Source: Girardinichthys multiradiatus (lineage: Eukaryota; Chordata; Actinopteri; Cyprinodontiformes; Goodeidae). From it: a stretch of 64,000 nucleotides of DNA. Under the pieces are notes generated by a model. That model was not told where the DNA came from and made no database searches. It saw only the letters and a list, made by a program, of their open reading frames with translations. Positions 47,653 through 58,369 of the stretch are shown in pieces (the first letter of the stretch is position 1; each line of letters opens with the position of its first letter). The stretch covers positions 11,867,390 through 11,931,389 of the forward strand of contig NC_061816.1 in NCBI RefSeq assembly GCF_021462225.1. Direction: 5' to 3'. Made by a program: the position numbers and the translations under genes.

Positions 47653-49220
47653 TACAGGTCCTTCTCAAAAAATTAGCATATTGTGATAAAGTTCATTATT
47701 TTCTATAATGTAATGATGAAAATTTTAAATTCATATATTTTAGATTCATTGCACATTAACTGAAATTTTTCAGGTCCTTTATTGTCTTAATACGGATGAT
47801 TTTGGCATACAGCTCATGAAAACCCAAAATTCCTATCTCACAAAATTAGCATATTTCATCCAACCAATAAAAGAAAAGTGTTTTTAATACAAAAAACGTC
47901 AACCTTCAAATAATCATGTACAGTTATGCACTCAATACTTGGTCAGGAATCCTTTGGCAGAAATGACTGCTTCAATGCGGCGTGGCATGGAGGCAATCAG
48001 CCTGTGGCACTGAGGTCTTATGGAGGCCCAGGATGCTTCGATAGCGGCCTTTAGCTCATCCAGAGTGTTGGGTCTTGAGTCTCTCAACGTTCTCTTCACA
48101 ATATCCCACAGATTCTCTATGGGGTTCAGGTCAGGAGAGTTGGCAGGCCAATTGAGCACAGTGATACCATGGTCAGTAAACCATTTACCAGTGGTTTTGG
48201 CACTGTGAGCAGGTGCCAGGTCGTGCTGAAAAATGAAATCTTCATCTCCATAAAGCTTTTCAGCAGATGGAAGCATGAAGTGCTCCAAAATCTCCTGATA
48301 GCTAGCGGCATTGACCCTGCCCTTGATAAAACACAGTGGACCAACACCAGCAGCTGACATGGCACCACAGACCATCACTGATTGTGGGTACTTGACACTG
48401 GACTTCTGGCATTTTGGCATTTCCTTCTCCCCAGTCTTCCTCCAGACTCTGGCACCTTGATTTCCGAATGACATGCAGAATTTGCTTTCATCCGAAAAAA
48501 GTACTTTGAACCACTGAGCAACAGTCCAGTGCTGCTTCTCTGTAGCCCAGGTCTGGGGAATGCGGCACCTGTAGCCCATTTCCTGCACACGCCTGTGCAC
48601 GGTGGCTCTGGATGTTTCTACTCCAGACTCAGTCCACTGCTTCTGCAGGTCCCCCAAGGTCTGGAATCGGCCCTTCTCCACAATCTTCCTCAGGGTCCGG
48701 TCACCTCTTCTCGTTGTGCAGCGTTTTCTGCCACACTTTTTCCTTCCCACAGACTTCCCACTGAGGTGCCTTGATACAGCACTCTGGGAACAGCCTATTC
48801 ATTCAGAAATTTCTTTCTGTGTCTTACCCTCTTGCTTGAGGGTGTCAATAGTGGTCTTCTGGACAGCAGTCAGGTCGGCAGTCTTACCCATGATTGGGGT
48901 TTTGAGTGATGAACCAGGCTGGGAGTTTTAAAGGCCTCAGGAATCTTTTGCAGGTGTTTAGAGTTAACCCGTTGATTCAGATTTTTAGGTTCAAAGCTCG
49001 TTTAGAGACCCTTTTAATGATATGCTAATTCTGTGAGATAGGAATTTTGGGTTTTCATGAGCTGTATGCCAAATCATCCGTATTAAGACAATAAAAGACC
49101 TGAAATATTTCAGTTAGTGTGCAATGAATCTAAAATATATGAATGTTAAATTTTCATCATGACATTATGGAAAATAATGAACTTTATCACAATATGCTAA
49201 TATTTTGAGAAGGACCTGTA
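47653..49220 (-). mobile_element. Tc1-like transposon copy B (same family as 16 kb), defective
   Basis: Complete termini with TA at both ends (TACAGGTCCTTCTC at 47653 and its reverse complement to 49220), inverted repeats of about 200 bp, 1568 bp in total. It is the minus-oriented sister of copies A and C. It is shorter than A mainly because of a 42-nt loss within the transposase. The termini look intact, so it could be mobilised by a transposase made elsewhere. Confidence 0.95.
47932..48891 (-). pseudogene. Tc1-like transposase copy B, premature stop and deletion
   Basis: The frame starts at the ATG complementary to 48889-48891, as in copy A. Codon 31 (Arg in SERIGC of copy A) is TGA at 48799-48801, a C-to-T change at a CpG. 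Beyond it the frame is open for 272 codons. Fourteen residues between IPQ and TWATEK (A residues 114-127) are missing near 48552 by an in-frame 42-nt deletion, and one Gln codon is lost near 48012. The catalytic residues in FSDESK, QHDLAPAH and NPIENLW are all present. The VWG motif reads VCG. No functional full-length protein is expected. Confidence 0.93.
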
Positions 49221-50999
49221 TATGAAAACTGCAATCACATCAAGATCAATGGTTTTGGTTAAGTTTTATATGTTGTTAATCTGAAAGCTTGGAACCTTTA
49301 AAATAATTACTAACTGTTAAATTTAAGTAATGATTGTTAATAGTTGTCAAACCTAGAATGTGTAACATCTTCTATTTAATGAAATAGTTTAAAATGTTTA
49401 AAACGTTTGGATGTGAAGAAAATTCCAGTTACATTATCTTTTCAACAGTGTAAACTGTTGACAGTTTGAATCACTATCACCATAAAAATGTTGGCTTTGA
49501 AAAACAAAACGAAAATAAAATAAATTTTTTATTGCCTTTGACATGATTTATCTCTCATGTCAGGTTGATCAGCCCCTTGTGACTTCTCCTCCTACAGAAG
49601 TCTGGGTTCCTGAAATGTCCGGAGAGTCCATCAAGGATCGCCACTAAACTGGCTTAATTAAATCAGTAAAGACTAGATCTTAGTGTGCTTAAAAGTAAAT
49701 TTTAAAATAAACTTAATTATTGTTATTCTTGGTTTTTCTTTTATATTTAAAATGTTGATTAATATTAGTGTTGATTTTAAATAAATGTGTTTCCTGAGAA
49801 ACATACAAACTGTTACAACATACGAACTGGTTTATCAACATTAATACCATTTAACATAGCTTAAGAATGGGTTTCATGTCTCATTCTTCATTTTCTTTCC
49901 CAAACTAAAGTACATCTTTAAATTCTCAGTCTTGCCATAGCAATAGATGCTTTGTGCTAGGGCAAAACGGTCTGGGAAAACAAATGTATATAAAAAAGAA
50001 ATTGATATGATAAATTGGTATAATGTTTCCCCTTAATTCCAAGATGAAGTACAAACAAAAATAATAAATGGATACTTTAAAAACGCCTTGGTTTTGAGAT
50101 AAGAATAAGTGGAGGACTGAGCACAGAGCAGATACTCTTGGATAAAAGGTGAGTCTTTGAGTTCTCACCAGTTAAAAGCTAACAGCTTCCTGCTTTCCAT
50201 CACTCTAATGCTGAATAACCATCATCTGAACAACATGCTCAGAGCTTTTTTCGGAATATTTCTGACATCCACAGGACATTCTCTCTCGCTCAGTGAGAAT
50301 CTGGCTCATCTGAGGGGAAACTACACCCAGTGGTTTGTTATGTTAATAGATCTTGCAGCCCAGCTTCTCAGGGTGCAAAACTGTGTGGTCCATGGCTTCA
50401 GCTAGTCTGTTAGGTGTTGGCTGTGGCATTATTTGTTAACTTTTTTTCCCCCCAACTTCCCTCTCGTGTTTCGTTGGAAAACGTACTGTGAGTTCTCCTT
50501 AACTGTGCATAAAAACGTGTGTTTAAGCCTCTGTTATTGCTACCAGTGAGACATTTTGACATTGACAGAAACACTTTGTTTCTTTTTCAATAAGCACACA
50601 TGTACAAATGAGATAAATGTGTTTGTTTTTTATATGAAATGTATACAATGAAACCAACATGAACACGCAAACTCTACTGTCCCGTCAAACGTCCGTGATC
50701 ATGTAGTGGATTTATGACTTTACAGGATGAGCTATTACAGTCCCAGAACACCCACGAACAGTTGTCCACTGCATGGCCACTGCAGCACAGCACAGTATGT
50801 CTATTGCAGTCTTGGAAAGCTTCTCTGGAGTTTATGACTGATGATAATCCACAAGCTGTAAATGACAAGCTTTCTAGAAGTGGTAGATTTAGATGGAGTT
50901 ACAACCCTGAAACTGTCAAATTGCTACTCACAGCAGAAAAAATATATTTGACAGTACAGGCTTCAGTTAACATGCAAAACATTAAAGTGAATGATGGCG
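49221..50999. other. Unannotated DNA
   Basis: A 155-codon frame at 50714-51181 begins here and runs into the T-rich repeat. It has no recognisable domain and I do not support it as a gene. Confidence 0.4.
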
Positions 51000-51470
51000 T
51001 CATGGTTTGTAGGTATTTGAGTTTTGTTTTGGATCTTGCTCATGATTGTTTATGTTTTCCAGGTGGTGCTTTAGTTCATTCCTTTATGCTTAGGTTCTTA
51101 CTTCTTATGGGTATGGTGCATTTCAGTTCTCTTACTTTAAGATGTGCCATTTGGTTTCATTATAATTGTTTCTCTGTTTAGTTGTAGTCATGTTTCGTCT
51201 CTCTGCCACTACCATTGAAACCAGCATCATTTGGTCCAACAGCTTCACACAAACAGTCTTACTGCTTTCACTTATGCTATGCTCTACATAAACCTTTTGT
51301 CTTTGTCTACTCCTTGCTGGCCAAGACTGAATTTTTATTCATACCATACCAAGCCTGTCCATGTCCATGCCTGCATCTGCTACATCCTCCCTGCTTTTTT
51401 GTTACTCACCAATTTGCTCCTGCCTGCCTGTCTGGAGTTGGGTCCACTCTGAAAACCACACTCTGACAGA
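51000..51470 (+). repeat. T-rich strand-biased dispersed repeat
   Basis: TTTAGTTCATTCC, CTTAGGTTCTTACTTC and similar words lead into CTGCCTGCCTGTCTGGAGTTGGGTCC and a CTGACAGA end. This matches the reverse complement of the A-rich blocks in style and in its G-rich terminal phrase. Confidence 0.4.
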
Positions 51471-51579
51471 CAATATAATGAAAAGAAGGGTGTGCTCAAA
51501 CTGGCTTCCAGTAAAAAGTACTTTTCCCCCAAATTAATTAGAGCACATATTAAACTAGATGTCAGAAACATAGGGATCA

Positions 51580-51775
51580 ATAGTGTGCCAAGTAAATTCT
51601 CCACTCCATTACACCACCAATACGAGCCTGAACCACTGATACAAGATAGGATGGATCCACGCTTTTCTGTCATTTACATCTAATTCTGAGTCCTCCACTG
51701 GTATGTTGCTGCTTAAATCAAAATTCATACGGCCAGGCAACAATTTTACAATCTGGTGCCCAGACACCAAAATGC
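51580..51775 (-). mobile_element. Tc1-like fragment of the second lineage (as at 31511)
   Basis: GTGTGCCAAGTAAATTCTCC (51583), CCATTACACCACCAATACGAGCCTGAACC (51607), GATACAAGATAGGATGGATCCACGCTTT (51638) and CGGCCAGGCAACAATTTTACAATCT (51730) are internal phrases of the same Tc1-like family that is represented by its end at 31511-31945. Both are minus-oriented. No frame is intact. Confidence 0.8.
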
Positions 51776-51829
51776 ATTGCGTTGCTGCTGTGTAATACAC
51801 GGATTTTCTATTTGTTTTAAGCCTTTGAT

Positions 51830-51968
51830 CATTCATTCATTAATTTGTTCATCTTCTATACCGCTTATTCCATAGTGGGTCATGGGGGAGCTGGTGCCTA
51901 TCTCCAGTAGTCTACGGGCGAGAGGCAGGGTACACCCTGGACAGGTCGCCAATCCATCGCAGGGCCTT
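51830..51968 (-). repeat. 3'-end scrap of a common fish retroelement
   Basis: CATTCATTCATTAATTTG, then CATCTTCTATACCGCTTATTCC, GGGTCATGGGGGAGCTGGTGCC, and GGGTACACCCTGGACAGGTCGCCAATCCATCGCAGGGCC. This is a very widespread fish repeat tail read in reverse, with the CATT-rich start as its simple-sequence end. I do not know its exact parent. Confidence 0.7.
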
Positions 51969-52233
51969 TGAACATGTGTTTCTCATAAATTGTCCACTGA
52001 GTTTGTACAGTGATTTGTTTTTGCAATATTTGATGCAGTGGAAAAAGCTTCAGTTTACTCCAGGAGCTGTTGGCACAGCATGAAGGTGGCCAACTGACTT
52101 ATTTTTTAGGCAGGCCATGGTAGTGGAAGCATATGTTAGACCCAGGCATGGGAGGAAACAGGGACTGAACCACACAGAGAGGACAAAAGCGACTGATAAC
52201 TCTGAACCCCAGAATGCGCAGCATTAATCCTTT

Positions 52234-52653
52234 TTATGACACCTCACAGGAAAGAGTCACAGCTGGAATACCAGGAATGTCATAGAGCAACAAAACTTTG
52301 CTTGCAGCAGTATTTCTTGCTTCTGTCCCACAGCTCTCAACCACCTGGACTTGGGAGGGCACACATGTGAACATCTTGATCTTGCTGGCTGAGTTAAAGA
52401 CTACCTCTTTGAAGAAACTTTCCATCCAAAGTAAAGTACGGTCTGGGTTGTCTCTAATCATGAGGCGCTTTTTCTTCCACTGCCCTGAATAAGTTGGCAT
52501 TTGAAGAAACACCTGACGCGTGCGCCAGTCCAAGCAGACTCTTGACTCAGCTGCTGGACAGAGAGCGGCAATCACGTCTGCTCTGTTCATCGGACCTGCT
52601 GAATTCAACGGGCTCTCCTCTTCATCAAAATAGTACTCTGAAAGAGATCGTCT
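52234..52653 (-). CDS. Candidate 3' coding exon, unknown protein
   Basis: On the minus strand a good splice acceptor (TTGTCTCTGCCCAG, ending at 52654) opens an uninterrupted frame of 139 codons to a TAA stop at 52234. The protein starts RRSLSEYYFDEEESPLNS and contains RADVIAALCPAAESRVCLDW, then SGQWKKKRLMIRDNPDRTLLW and a C-terminus ending CEVS. It is mixed hydrophilic and hydrophobic without low complexity, unlike the chance frames nearby. I do not recognise a family, signal peptide or membrane segment. An internal Met (PMNRAD) could also serve as a start for 117 residues. GAGGTAGTC at the FFKEVV codons could be a donor, so the exon may be shorter. No upstream exon was identified. Confidence 0.4.
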   Translation of the reverse strand, partial: RRSLSEYYFDEEESPLNSAGPMNRADVIAALCPAAESRVCLDWRTRQVFLQMPTYSGQWKKKRLMIRDNPDRTLLWMESFFKEVVFNSASKIKMFTCVPSQVQVVESCGTEARNTAASKVLLLYDIPGIPAVTLSCEVS

Positions 52654-53784
52654 CTGGGCAGAGACAATTAGTTTAGGATAAAACAAATTATGTAGTGGTT
52701 ATTTCTTTGTATTTTGCTTTTCTTGTGGTGTTTAACTAAGAGTGGAGAAGGAAAGTGAGCCTGATGCTACAGAATTAGTTTTGGTTGTGCTTTAAAGTCG
52801 CAACAAACTTTATTTCAATGATTAGTTTAAACACTGATAGTTCAGTACTGTGAGTTTCCTCTGTTTTATCTGTGTTTTCCGTTCCTCTCTTCTCACTAAC
52901 CCACCTAAAAATATGTCTGCATAGTCCTTATGAACGTGCCCCATTTTTAATTATTGTTGCGTAACACATATTTAACACTAGTATTGTGGAACAAACATCT
53001 GTTTTATGATGTGTTTTTTATTCATCAATAACTTTCCATTAAGATTTGTAGCTTAAATGTCTTATTCTAAAAATTTGAATGGAAAGTAAGCATGGTGCAG
53101 CTTTTTGGACACTGATATCTGTAAAGTTAATCATTGGTACTTCAGGTCTTGTTAACCTTTACAAATGGGCAATTCTTTGTGTTTAAAAAGTAAGTGGACA
53201 TGGCCAAGGGCTGAGAAAAAGACGCATAAAAGTTAAAATCTGTTGTGTGGAAATTCATATATTCCAGAGGCTGTGCCAGCAGCCATGCCCAACCTATCTC
53301 GAATGAGTTTCCGCTTGGCCCAGTCATGTCACAGTTTAACATGAGTGTGTGATCGACTGGTTGGTCGGGGTGGAGTAGCATGGGAATACCAGGAGGAGCA
53401 ATTAGAGTTTTATGACAGGAACTGAATTTCCAGTTGCCATGTTATTATTGTAGGAATTTCATGGAAGCAGGACAAAAAGCTTGTTAATATAGGAGAAACA
53501 AATGGAGATTAGGAGAGAGGCTGATACCATCATGCACACCCTAAGACCCCCCTATAAGTTAATGTTCCCTGTAAACAATCTATAAAAGCAGCCTGTTAAT
53601 AGGGTCTAGGTTGCTCTTAAACTCTCTGCAAAACTTTTCCACAGTAAGAGCTTGTAAGCCGCACCGTCATTAACAACCTTCCCACCCACCATGGGGACAA
53701 TTGCTGTCTGTTAAGTGAGGAATATTTTTATCCTGGGAAAGCCACTGCAAATAGATCTGCTCCCTCTCCAAAGTAATTGTCCTA
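52654..53784. other. Unannotated DNA
   Basis: If the exon at 52234 is real, its upstream exons should lie here or further right on the minus strand. I could not identify any. A 79-codon minus frame at 53142-53381 has no supporting features. Confidence 0.4.
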
Positions 53785-54517
53785 TCCATGCGGCAGCTGA
53801 AGAAATTCAACCTGCCAAAGACTATGATGGTGCACTTCTACACAGCCATCATTGAGTCCATCCTCACCTCCTCCATCACCATCTGGTACGCCGCTGCTAC
53901 AGCCAAGGATAAGGGCAGGCTGCAGCGTGTCATTCGGTCTGCTGAGAAGGTGATTGGCTGCAGTCTACTGTCGCTCCAGGAACTGTACACCTCCAGGACC
54001 CTGAAGCGGGCCGGGAAGATTCTGGCTGATCCCTCCCACCCCGGTCACAGACTCTTTGAGACTCTCCCCTCTGGCAGGAGGCTGCGGTCCATCCGGACCA
54101 AAACCTCACGCCACAAGAACAGTTTTTTCCCATCTGCCACCAGCCTGGTTAACAAAGCCCGGAAACCACCTTGACATTCTCCCTTTCCCCCACACCCCCC
54201 CTTTTTTTGCTGACAGGACACCTGTAACCTGCAACTCTATGCGTTACATTAACGCTCAGCTTGGACTCCTGCTTTACTTGCACTGCTTTACTTGCACAAT
54301 GATCACCTGCACTGTTGTATTGCTCTTGCATCTTATACTGCTCTATATTTACTCTCACTCACTTAAAACTGTGCACATATATTTATATTATATTGTAGAT
54401 ATGTTTATACTGTTTAATTTGTACTGTATTGCACCGACTACGCCAAAACAAATTCCTTGTATGTCCAAAAACGTACTTGGCAATAAAGCTTTTCTGATTC
54501 TGATTCTGATTCTGATG
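53785..54517 (+). mobile_element. LINE 3' end (CR1/L2/Rex1-like), 5'-truncated
   Basis: The segment contains the last part of a LINE polyprotein, an A+T-rich 3'UTR, and a terminal CAATAAAGCTTTTCTGATTCTGATTCTGAT tail with a hexamer repeat (TTCTGA)n at 54492-54516. The start is abrupt near 53785, as in a 5'-truncated copy. The last 70 nt before the hexamers recur exactly, reversed, at 58744-58815. Confidence 0.85.
53788..54174 (+). pseudogene. LINE reverse transcriptase C-terminal fragment
   Basis: An open 128-codon stretch with the typical post-catalytic region of a non-LTR polyprotein: LKKFNLPKTMMVHFYTAIIES, then SSITIWYAAATAKDKGRLQR, IRSAEKVIGC, PSHPGHRLFETLPSGRRLRS, and KNSFFPSATSLVNKARKPP before the stop. 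The catalytic FADD/YADD block lies upstream and is not included because the copy is 5'-truncated. The initial Met is internal, not a true start. Compared with remembered relatives there are few lesions, so the copy may be moderately young. Confidence 0.85.
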
Positions 54518-54917
54518 AACAGATGATACTGCCAAGAACCGAAATAGTAATAGGCATCAAATAAACTGGATGAATGGGGGAAAAGGTTGTGTATAATGAC
54601 AAATGAATGTGTCTTCTGGGAAGAAAGTATTTCTAATTAAAACTACAGATTTAGTTCCTCATACAGGAAGGCAAATATTCACAAATCAGTGTCACAAATG
54701 TTAGAGGATGTTTTCATAATAGCACGAAGACATTCTTGTTTATTAAACAGGCTCGATTTAGTAATATGACCTAAGTATAATGGAGGAATACAACTTCAGT
54801 ATCCTTTTCTAAAACTTTATAAACAATAATTTAGAAAATGTTCTTGTTGGAAACCAAGGTCGTCATTTAATGATACAGTGCTTTCAAAGACCAGAACTTG
54901 AACCTTGAGCTGTCTAA
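54518..54917. other. Unannotated DNA
   Basis: Nothing recognised. Confidence 0.4.
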
Positions 54918-56530
54918 TACAGGTCCTTCTCAAAATATTAGCATATCGTGATAAAGTTCATTATTTTCCATAATGTCATGATGAAAATGTAACATTCATA
55001 TATTTTAGATTCATTGCACACTAACTGAAATATTTCAGGTCTTTAATTGTCTTAATACGGATGATTTTGGCATACAGCTCATGAAAACCCAAAATTCCTA
55101 TCTCACAAAATTAGCATATCATTAAAAGGGTCTCTAAACGAGCTATGAACCTAATCATCTGAATCAACGAGTTAACTCTAAACACCTGCAAAAGATTCCT
55201 GAGGCCTTTAAAACTCCCAGCCTGGTTCATCACTCAAAACCCCAATCATGGGTAAGACTGCCGACCTGACTGCTGTCCAGAAAGCCACTATTGACACCCT
55301 CAAGCAAGAGGGTAAGACACAGAAAGAAATTTCTGAACGAATAGGCTGTTCCCAGAGTGCTGTATCAAGGCACCTCAGTGGGAAGTCTGTGGGAAGGAAA
55401 AATGTGGCAGAAAACGCTGCACAACGAGAAGAGGTTACCGGACCCTGAGGAAGATTGTGGAGAAGGGCCGATTCCAGACCTTGGGGGACCTGCGGAAGCA
55501 GTGGACTGAGTCTGGAGTAGAAACATCCAGAGCCACCGTGCACAGGCGTGTGCAGGAAATGGGCTACAGGTGCCGCATTCCCCAGGTCAAGCCACTTTTG
55601 AACCAGAAACAGCAGCAGAAGCGCCTGACCTGGGCTACAGAGAAGCAGCACTGGACTGTTGCTCAGTGGTCCAAAGTACTTTTTTCGGATGAAAGCAAAT
55701 TCTGCATGTCATTCGGAAATCAAGGTGCCAGAGTCTGGAGGAAGACTGGGGAGAAGGAAATGCCAAAATGCCAGAAGTCCAGTGTCAAGTACCCACAGTC
55801 AGTGATGGTCTGGGGTGCCATGTCAGCTGCTGGTGTTGATCCACTGTGTTTTATCAAGGGCAGGGTCAATGCAGCTAGCTATCAGGAGATTTTGGAGCAC
55901 TTCATGCTTCCATCTGCTGAAAAGCTTTATGGAGATGAAGATTTCACTTTTCAGCACGACCTGGCACCTGCTCACAGTGCCAAAACCACTGGTAAATGGT
56001 TTACTGACCATGGTATCACTGTGCTCAATTGGCCTGCCAACTCTCCTGACCTGAACCCCATAGAGAATCTGTGGGATATTGTGAAGAGAACGTTGAGAGA
56101 CTCAAGACCCAACACTCTGGATGAGCTAAAGGCCGCTATCGAAGCATCCTGGGCCTCCATAAGACCTCAGCAGTGCCACAGGCTGATTGCCTCCATACCA
56201 CGCCGCATTGAAGCAGTCATTTCTGCAAAAGGATTCCTGACCAAGTATTGAGTGCATAACTGTACATGATTATTTGAAGGTTGACGTTTTTTGTATTAAA
56301 AACACTTTTCTTTTATTGGTTGGATGAAATATGCTAATTTTGTGAGATAGGAATTTTGGGTTTTCATGAGCTGTACGCCAAAATCATCCGTATTAAGACA
56401 ATAAAAGACCTGAAATATTTCAGTTAGTGTGCAATGAATCTAAAATATATGAATGTTAAATTTTCATCATGACATTATGGAAAATAATGAACTTTATCAC
56501 AATATGCTAATATTTTGAGAAGGACTTGTA
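54918..56530 (+). mobile_element. Tc1-like transposon copy C (same family as 16 kb), defective
   Basis: 1613 bp with TA at 54918-54919 and 56529-56530 and inverted repeats of about 200 bp with the same outer and inner words as copy A. It is nearly identical to A over its whole length, differing by scattered substitutions and one missing base in the gene. The right tip reads AAGGACTTGTA where A reads AAGGACCAGTA. Confidence 0.95.
55248..56251 (+). pseudogene. Tc1-like transposase copy C, single-base frameshift
   Basis: The start ATG at 55248 and the first ~50 codons follow copy A through KSVGR. At about 55402 one G present in A (AAAAAGTGTGG) is missing (AAAAATGTGG), so the frame shifts into VAENAAQREEV and stops after TGP at 55448. 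From 55457 the rest of the protein is open again in the original frame for 264 codons, with FSDESK, QHDLAPAH, NPIENLW and the conserved VWGA motif intact. Substitutions include VDPL for VGPL and DFTF for DFIF. A full-length product is not expected; translation could begin only at the internal Met, which would lack the first DNA-binding helix-turn-helix. Confidence 0.94.
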
Positions 56531-56564
56531 TTTGGTCACATAACAATTACAAACTTCAATGTAT

Positions 56565-56880
56565 CGGGTGGGCCTGCTCCATCCATCAACACAGGCGTGG
56601 TGGTTGTGGAGGACCCAGATACAGGCAGAAGGGAGGCAGAGGTGGATCAAAACATTAAGATGTTCATTAATAATAAAAGCACTGAACACAGACCAGAAAC
56701 TAATAAGCAGTACACAAACAGAACATGCTTGATATAAGAAAGACTCAAAACTAACAGGAGATAGGGAGCACAGAGAGCACAGAACAGCAAAGGTCAGACA
56801 CTCCAGAGTAAATCCTGAAGTAGCTAATAAGAAACCAAAGAAAACTAAATGCAAAACACTTAACTACCCTTACATAATAA
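56565..56880 (-). repeat. A-rich strand-biased dispersed repeat
   Basis: Starts with GGCGTGGTGGTTGTGGAGGACCCAG and continues CAGAAGGGAGGCAGAGG, TTCATTAATAATAAAAGCACTG, AACACAGACCAGAAACTAATAAGC and ACTAACAGGAGATAGG. A G-rich terminal phrase plus A-rich filler, as in the other blocks of this style. Confidence 0.45.
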
Positions 56881-56884
56881 AGTT

Positions 56885-57062
56885 CAACACAAGACTCCAA
56901 CCATCTTCCATGTCCCAGCTCCAGAAAGGTGTCCCAAAATGTGAGGCTGCCACCACCATGTTTCATCATAGGGATGGAGTGTTTGCCTTCTGCCACAGAG
57001 TTTTCAATGTAGGTCAGAAACTTTTGTTGTCATTTCATTTGGCCAGAGCACCATCTTCTGCA
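56885..57062 (-). mobile_element. Tc1-like relict, C-terminal part of a split copy
   Basis: CCATCTTCCATGTCCCAGCTCC, GAGGCTGCCACCACCATGTTTCATCATAGGGATGG (56942), and GCCAGAGCACCATCTTCTGC (57044) are consecutive parts of a minus-oriented Tc1 transposase (GGSIM block to WSDET region). The match breaks off at about 57062 and resumes at 58010. Confidence 0.75.
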
Positions 57063-58009
57063 TCAAACACATAGGTAAAAATCGTATTCCCAGTGAATAT
57101 ATTTGTTATATTTCTATTTACAAAAGAAAACCAAAGCAAATTGGTCCACAAATTAAGGTATGGGTAAAAACTTGGAATAACTAGTTAACAGATTAGGAAT
57201 GTTTACAAAAAGGCATAAAAACACAAGAAGCAAGTTGAAATCTGCCCGTATTTAGAAAGCATCCCTGGTGCTGTGTGCAATAAATATCAGCTAGTTCAAT
57301 ATTTACCTCATGATCTATAATAAAGGTTTCTTGTCACCCAAGTATTGCACAGCAAGCCACGATTGATTAAAGCAGAGAGCTCCACAAAAACGTCATACTG
57401 TTACAAAACCTACCAGGTTTCAACTGAATGACTAAACTTCTGAATGTCCCAGTAAGCACCGTTTAAAACATCATCCTGTGGTAGAAAGAACAACTTCACA
57501 ATAAATCAGCCATGGCCAGGTGGTCCTTGTAATATTTATGAAAAACGAGTAAAAAAAAAAAAAGAGATAAAAAGAGTTAATGAAGAGGCAAGAAGAGAGC
57601 TCCAGAAAGACCTGGAAATAGCAGGTTTTCCTATTAAAACAGTAAATAATGCACTCAACTGCAAAATCCTCTGTACATACTCACTGCACAAGACTCCACT
57701 GCTGAAGAAGGTAAAATATTACTTTGTGGTTCTCTTTCAGTTTTTCAACTACATCCTAATGCCTCAACTTTACTCACACATTGTTCTGCCTGTTTTAGTA
57801 GAACATGCAGTATCTGTGCGAGGGACTGTTCTATGTCCTCTGAAGTAGATGGCCACAGGAGCCTTACTGATGCAGACCTCCAGAGTATTACAAGAGGTTC
57901 GACAGGTCAGAGCTTAACATCACACATGAATTAAACTGGCAGGAAATTATGTCAAGCATCCTCCTCAGATAAAATACCCTAAAGAGCAGAGAAAAAATGT
58001 GGTGGTTTA
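57063..58009. other. About 0.95 kb inserted into a Tc1 relict
   Basis: This DNA separates two consecutive parts of one Tc1 copy. Its centre (57370-57720) is a fragment of another Tc1-like family. The rest is unrecognised. Confidence 0.5.
57370..57720 (+). mobile_element. Tc1-like fragment of a further lineage
   Basis: GAGAGCTCCAGAAAGACCTGGAAATAGCAGG (57596), AACAGTAAATAATGCACTCAACTGCAAAATCCTC (57639), and TACTCACTGCACAAGACTCCACTGCTGAAGAA (57677) match the N-terminal transposase region of a Tc1-like family distinct from its host relict. The match ends sharply at GAAGAAG near 57710. It is plus-oriented, whereas the surrounding relict is minus. Confidence 0.7.
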
Positions 58010-58255
58010 AATGTTTGCTGTGTCCATTACTTTGCTTGTGGCAAAGTGCTAAGAGGACCTCGTATGGTTTTCTTTAAACAATTACTTCCTTCTTACTACT
58101 TCAGAAAGATTGAGATTTGTACCACTTGAGCTGTGGATCTCTGCAGCTCCTTCAGAGTGACCATGGGACTCTTGACTGCTTCTCTGATTAATGCTTTCCT
58201 GCCCAATCAGTCAGTTTAGGTGAATGGCCATGAGTTTAGTTTTGCGGATTGAACT
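58010..58255 (-). mobile_element. Tc1-like relict, N-terminal part of a split copy
   Basis: ATGTTTGCTGTGTCC (58011), GCTTGTGGCAAAGTGCTAAGAGGACC (58034), GTATGGTTTTCTTTAAACAATTAC, and GAGCTGTGGATCTCTGCAGCTCCTTCAGAGTGACCATGGGACTCTTGACTGCTTC (58129) continue the element interrupted at 57062. Confidence 0.78.
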
Positions 58256-58369
58256 GGGCTCTGTGAGATGTTCAAAGCTCAGATGTTATCATTTGACCCG
58301 ATTTTCCCCTTCCGACATGCCCGTATCATCACGATGGCTCTTAAGATAATCTTATAAGATATTCCTGCT

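Noticed and set aside
50714..51181. 155-codon plus-strand open frame
   Set aside because: Its second half lies in the T-rich dispersed repeat, no splice signal decides its edges, and no motif is visible. Probably chance.
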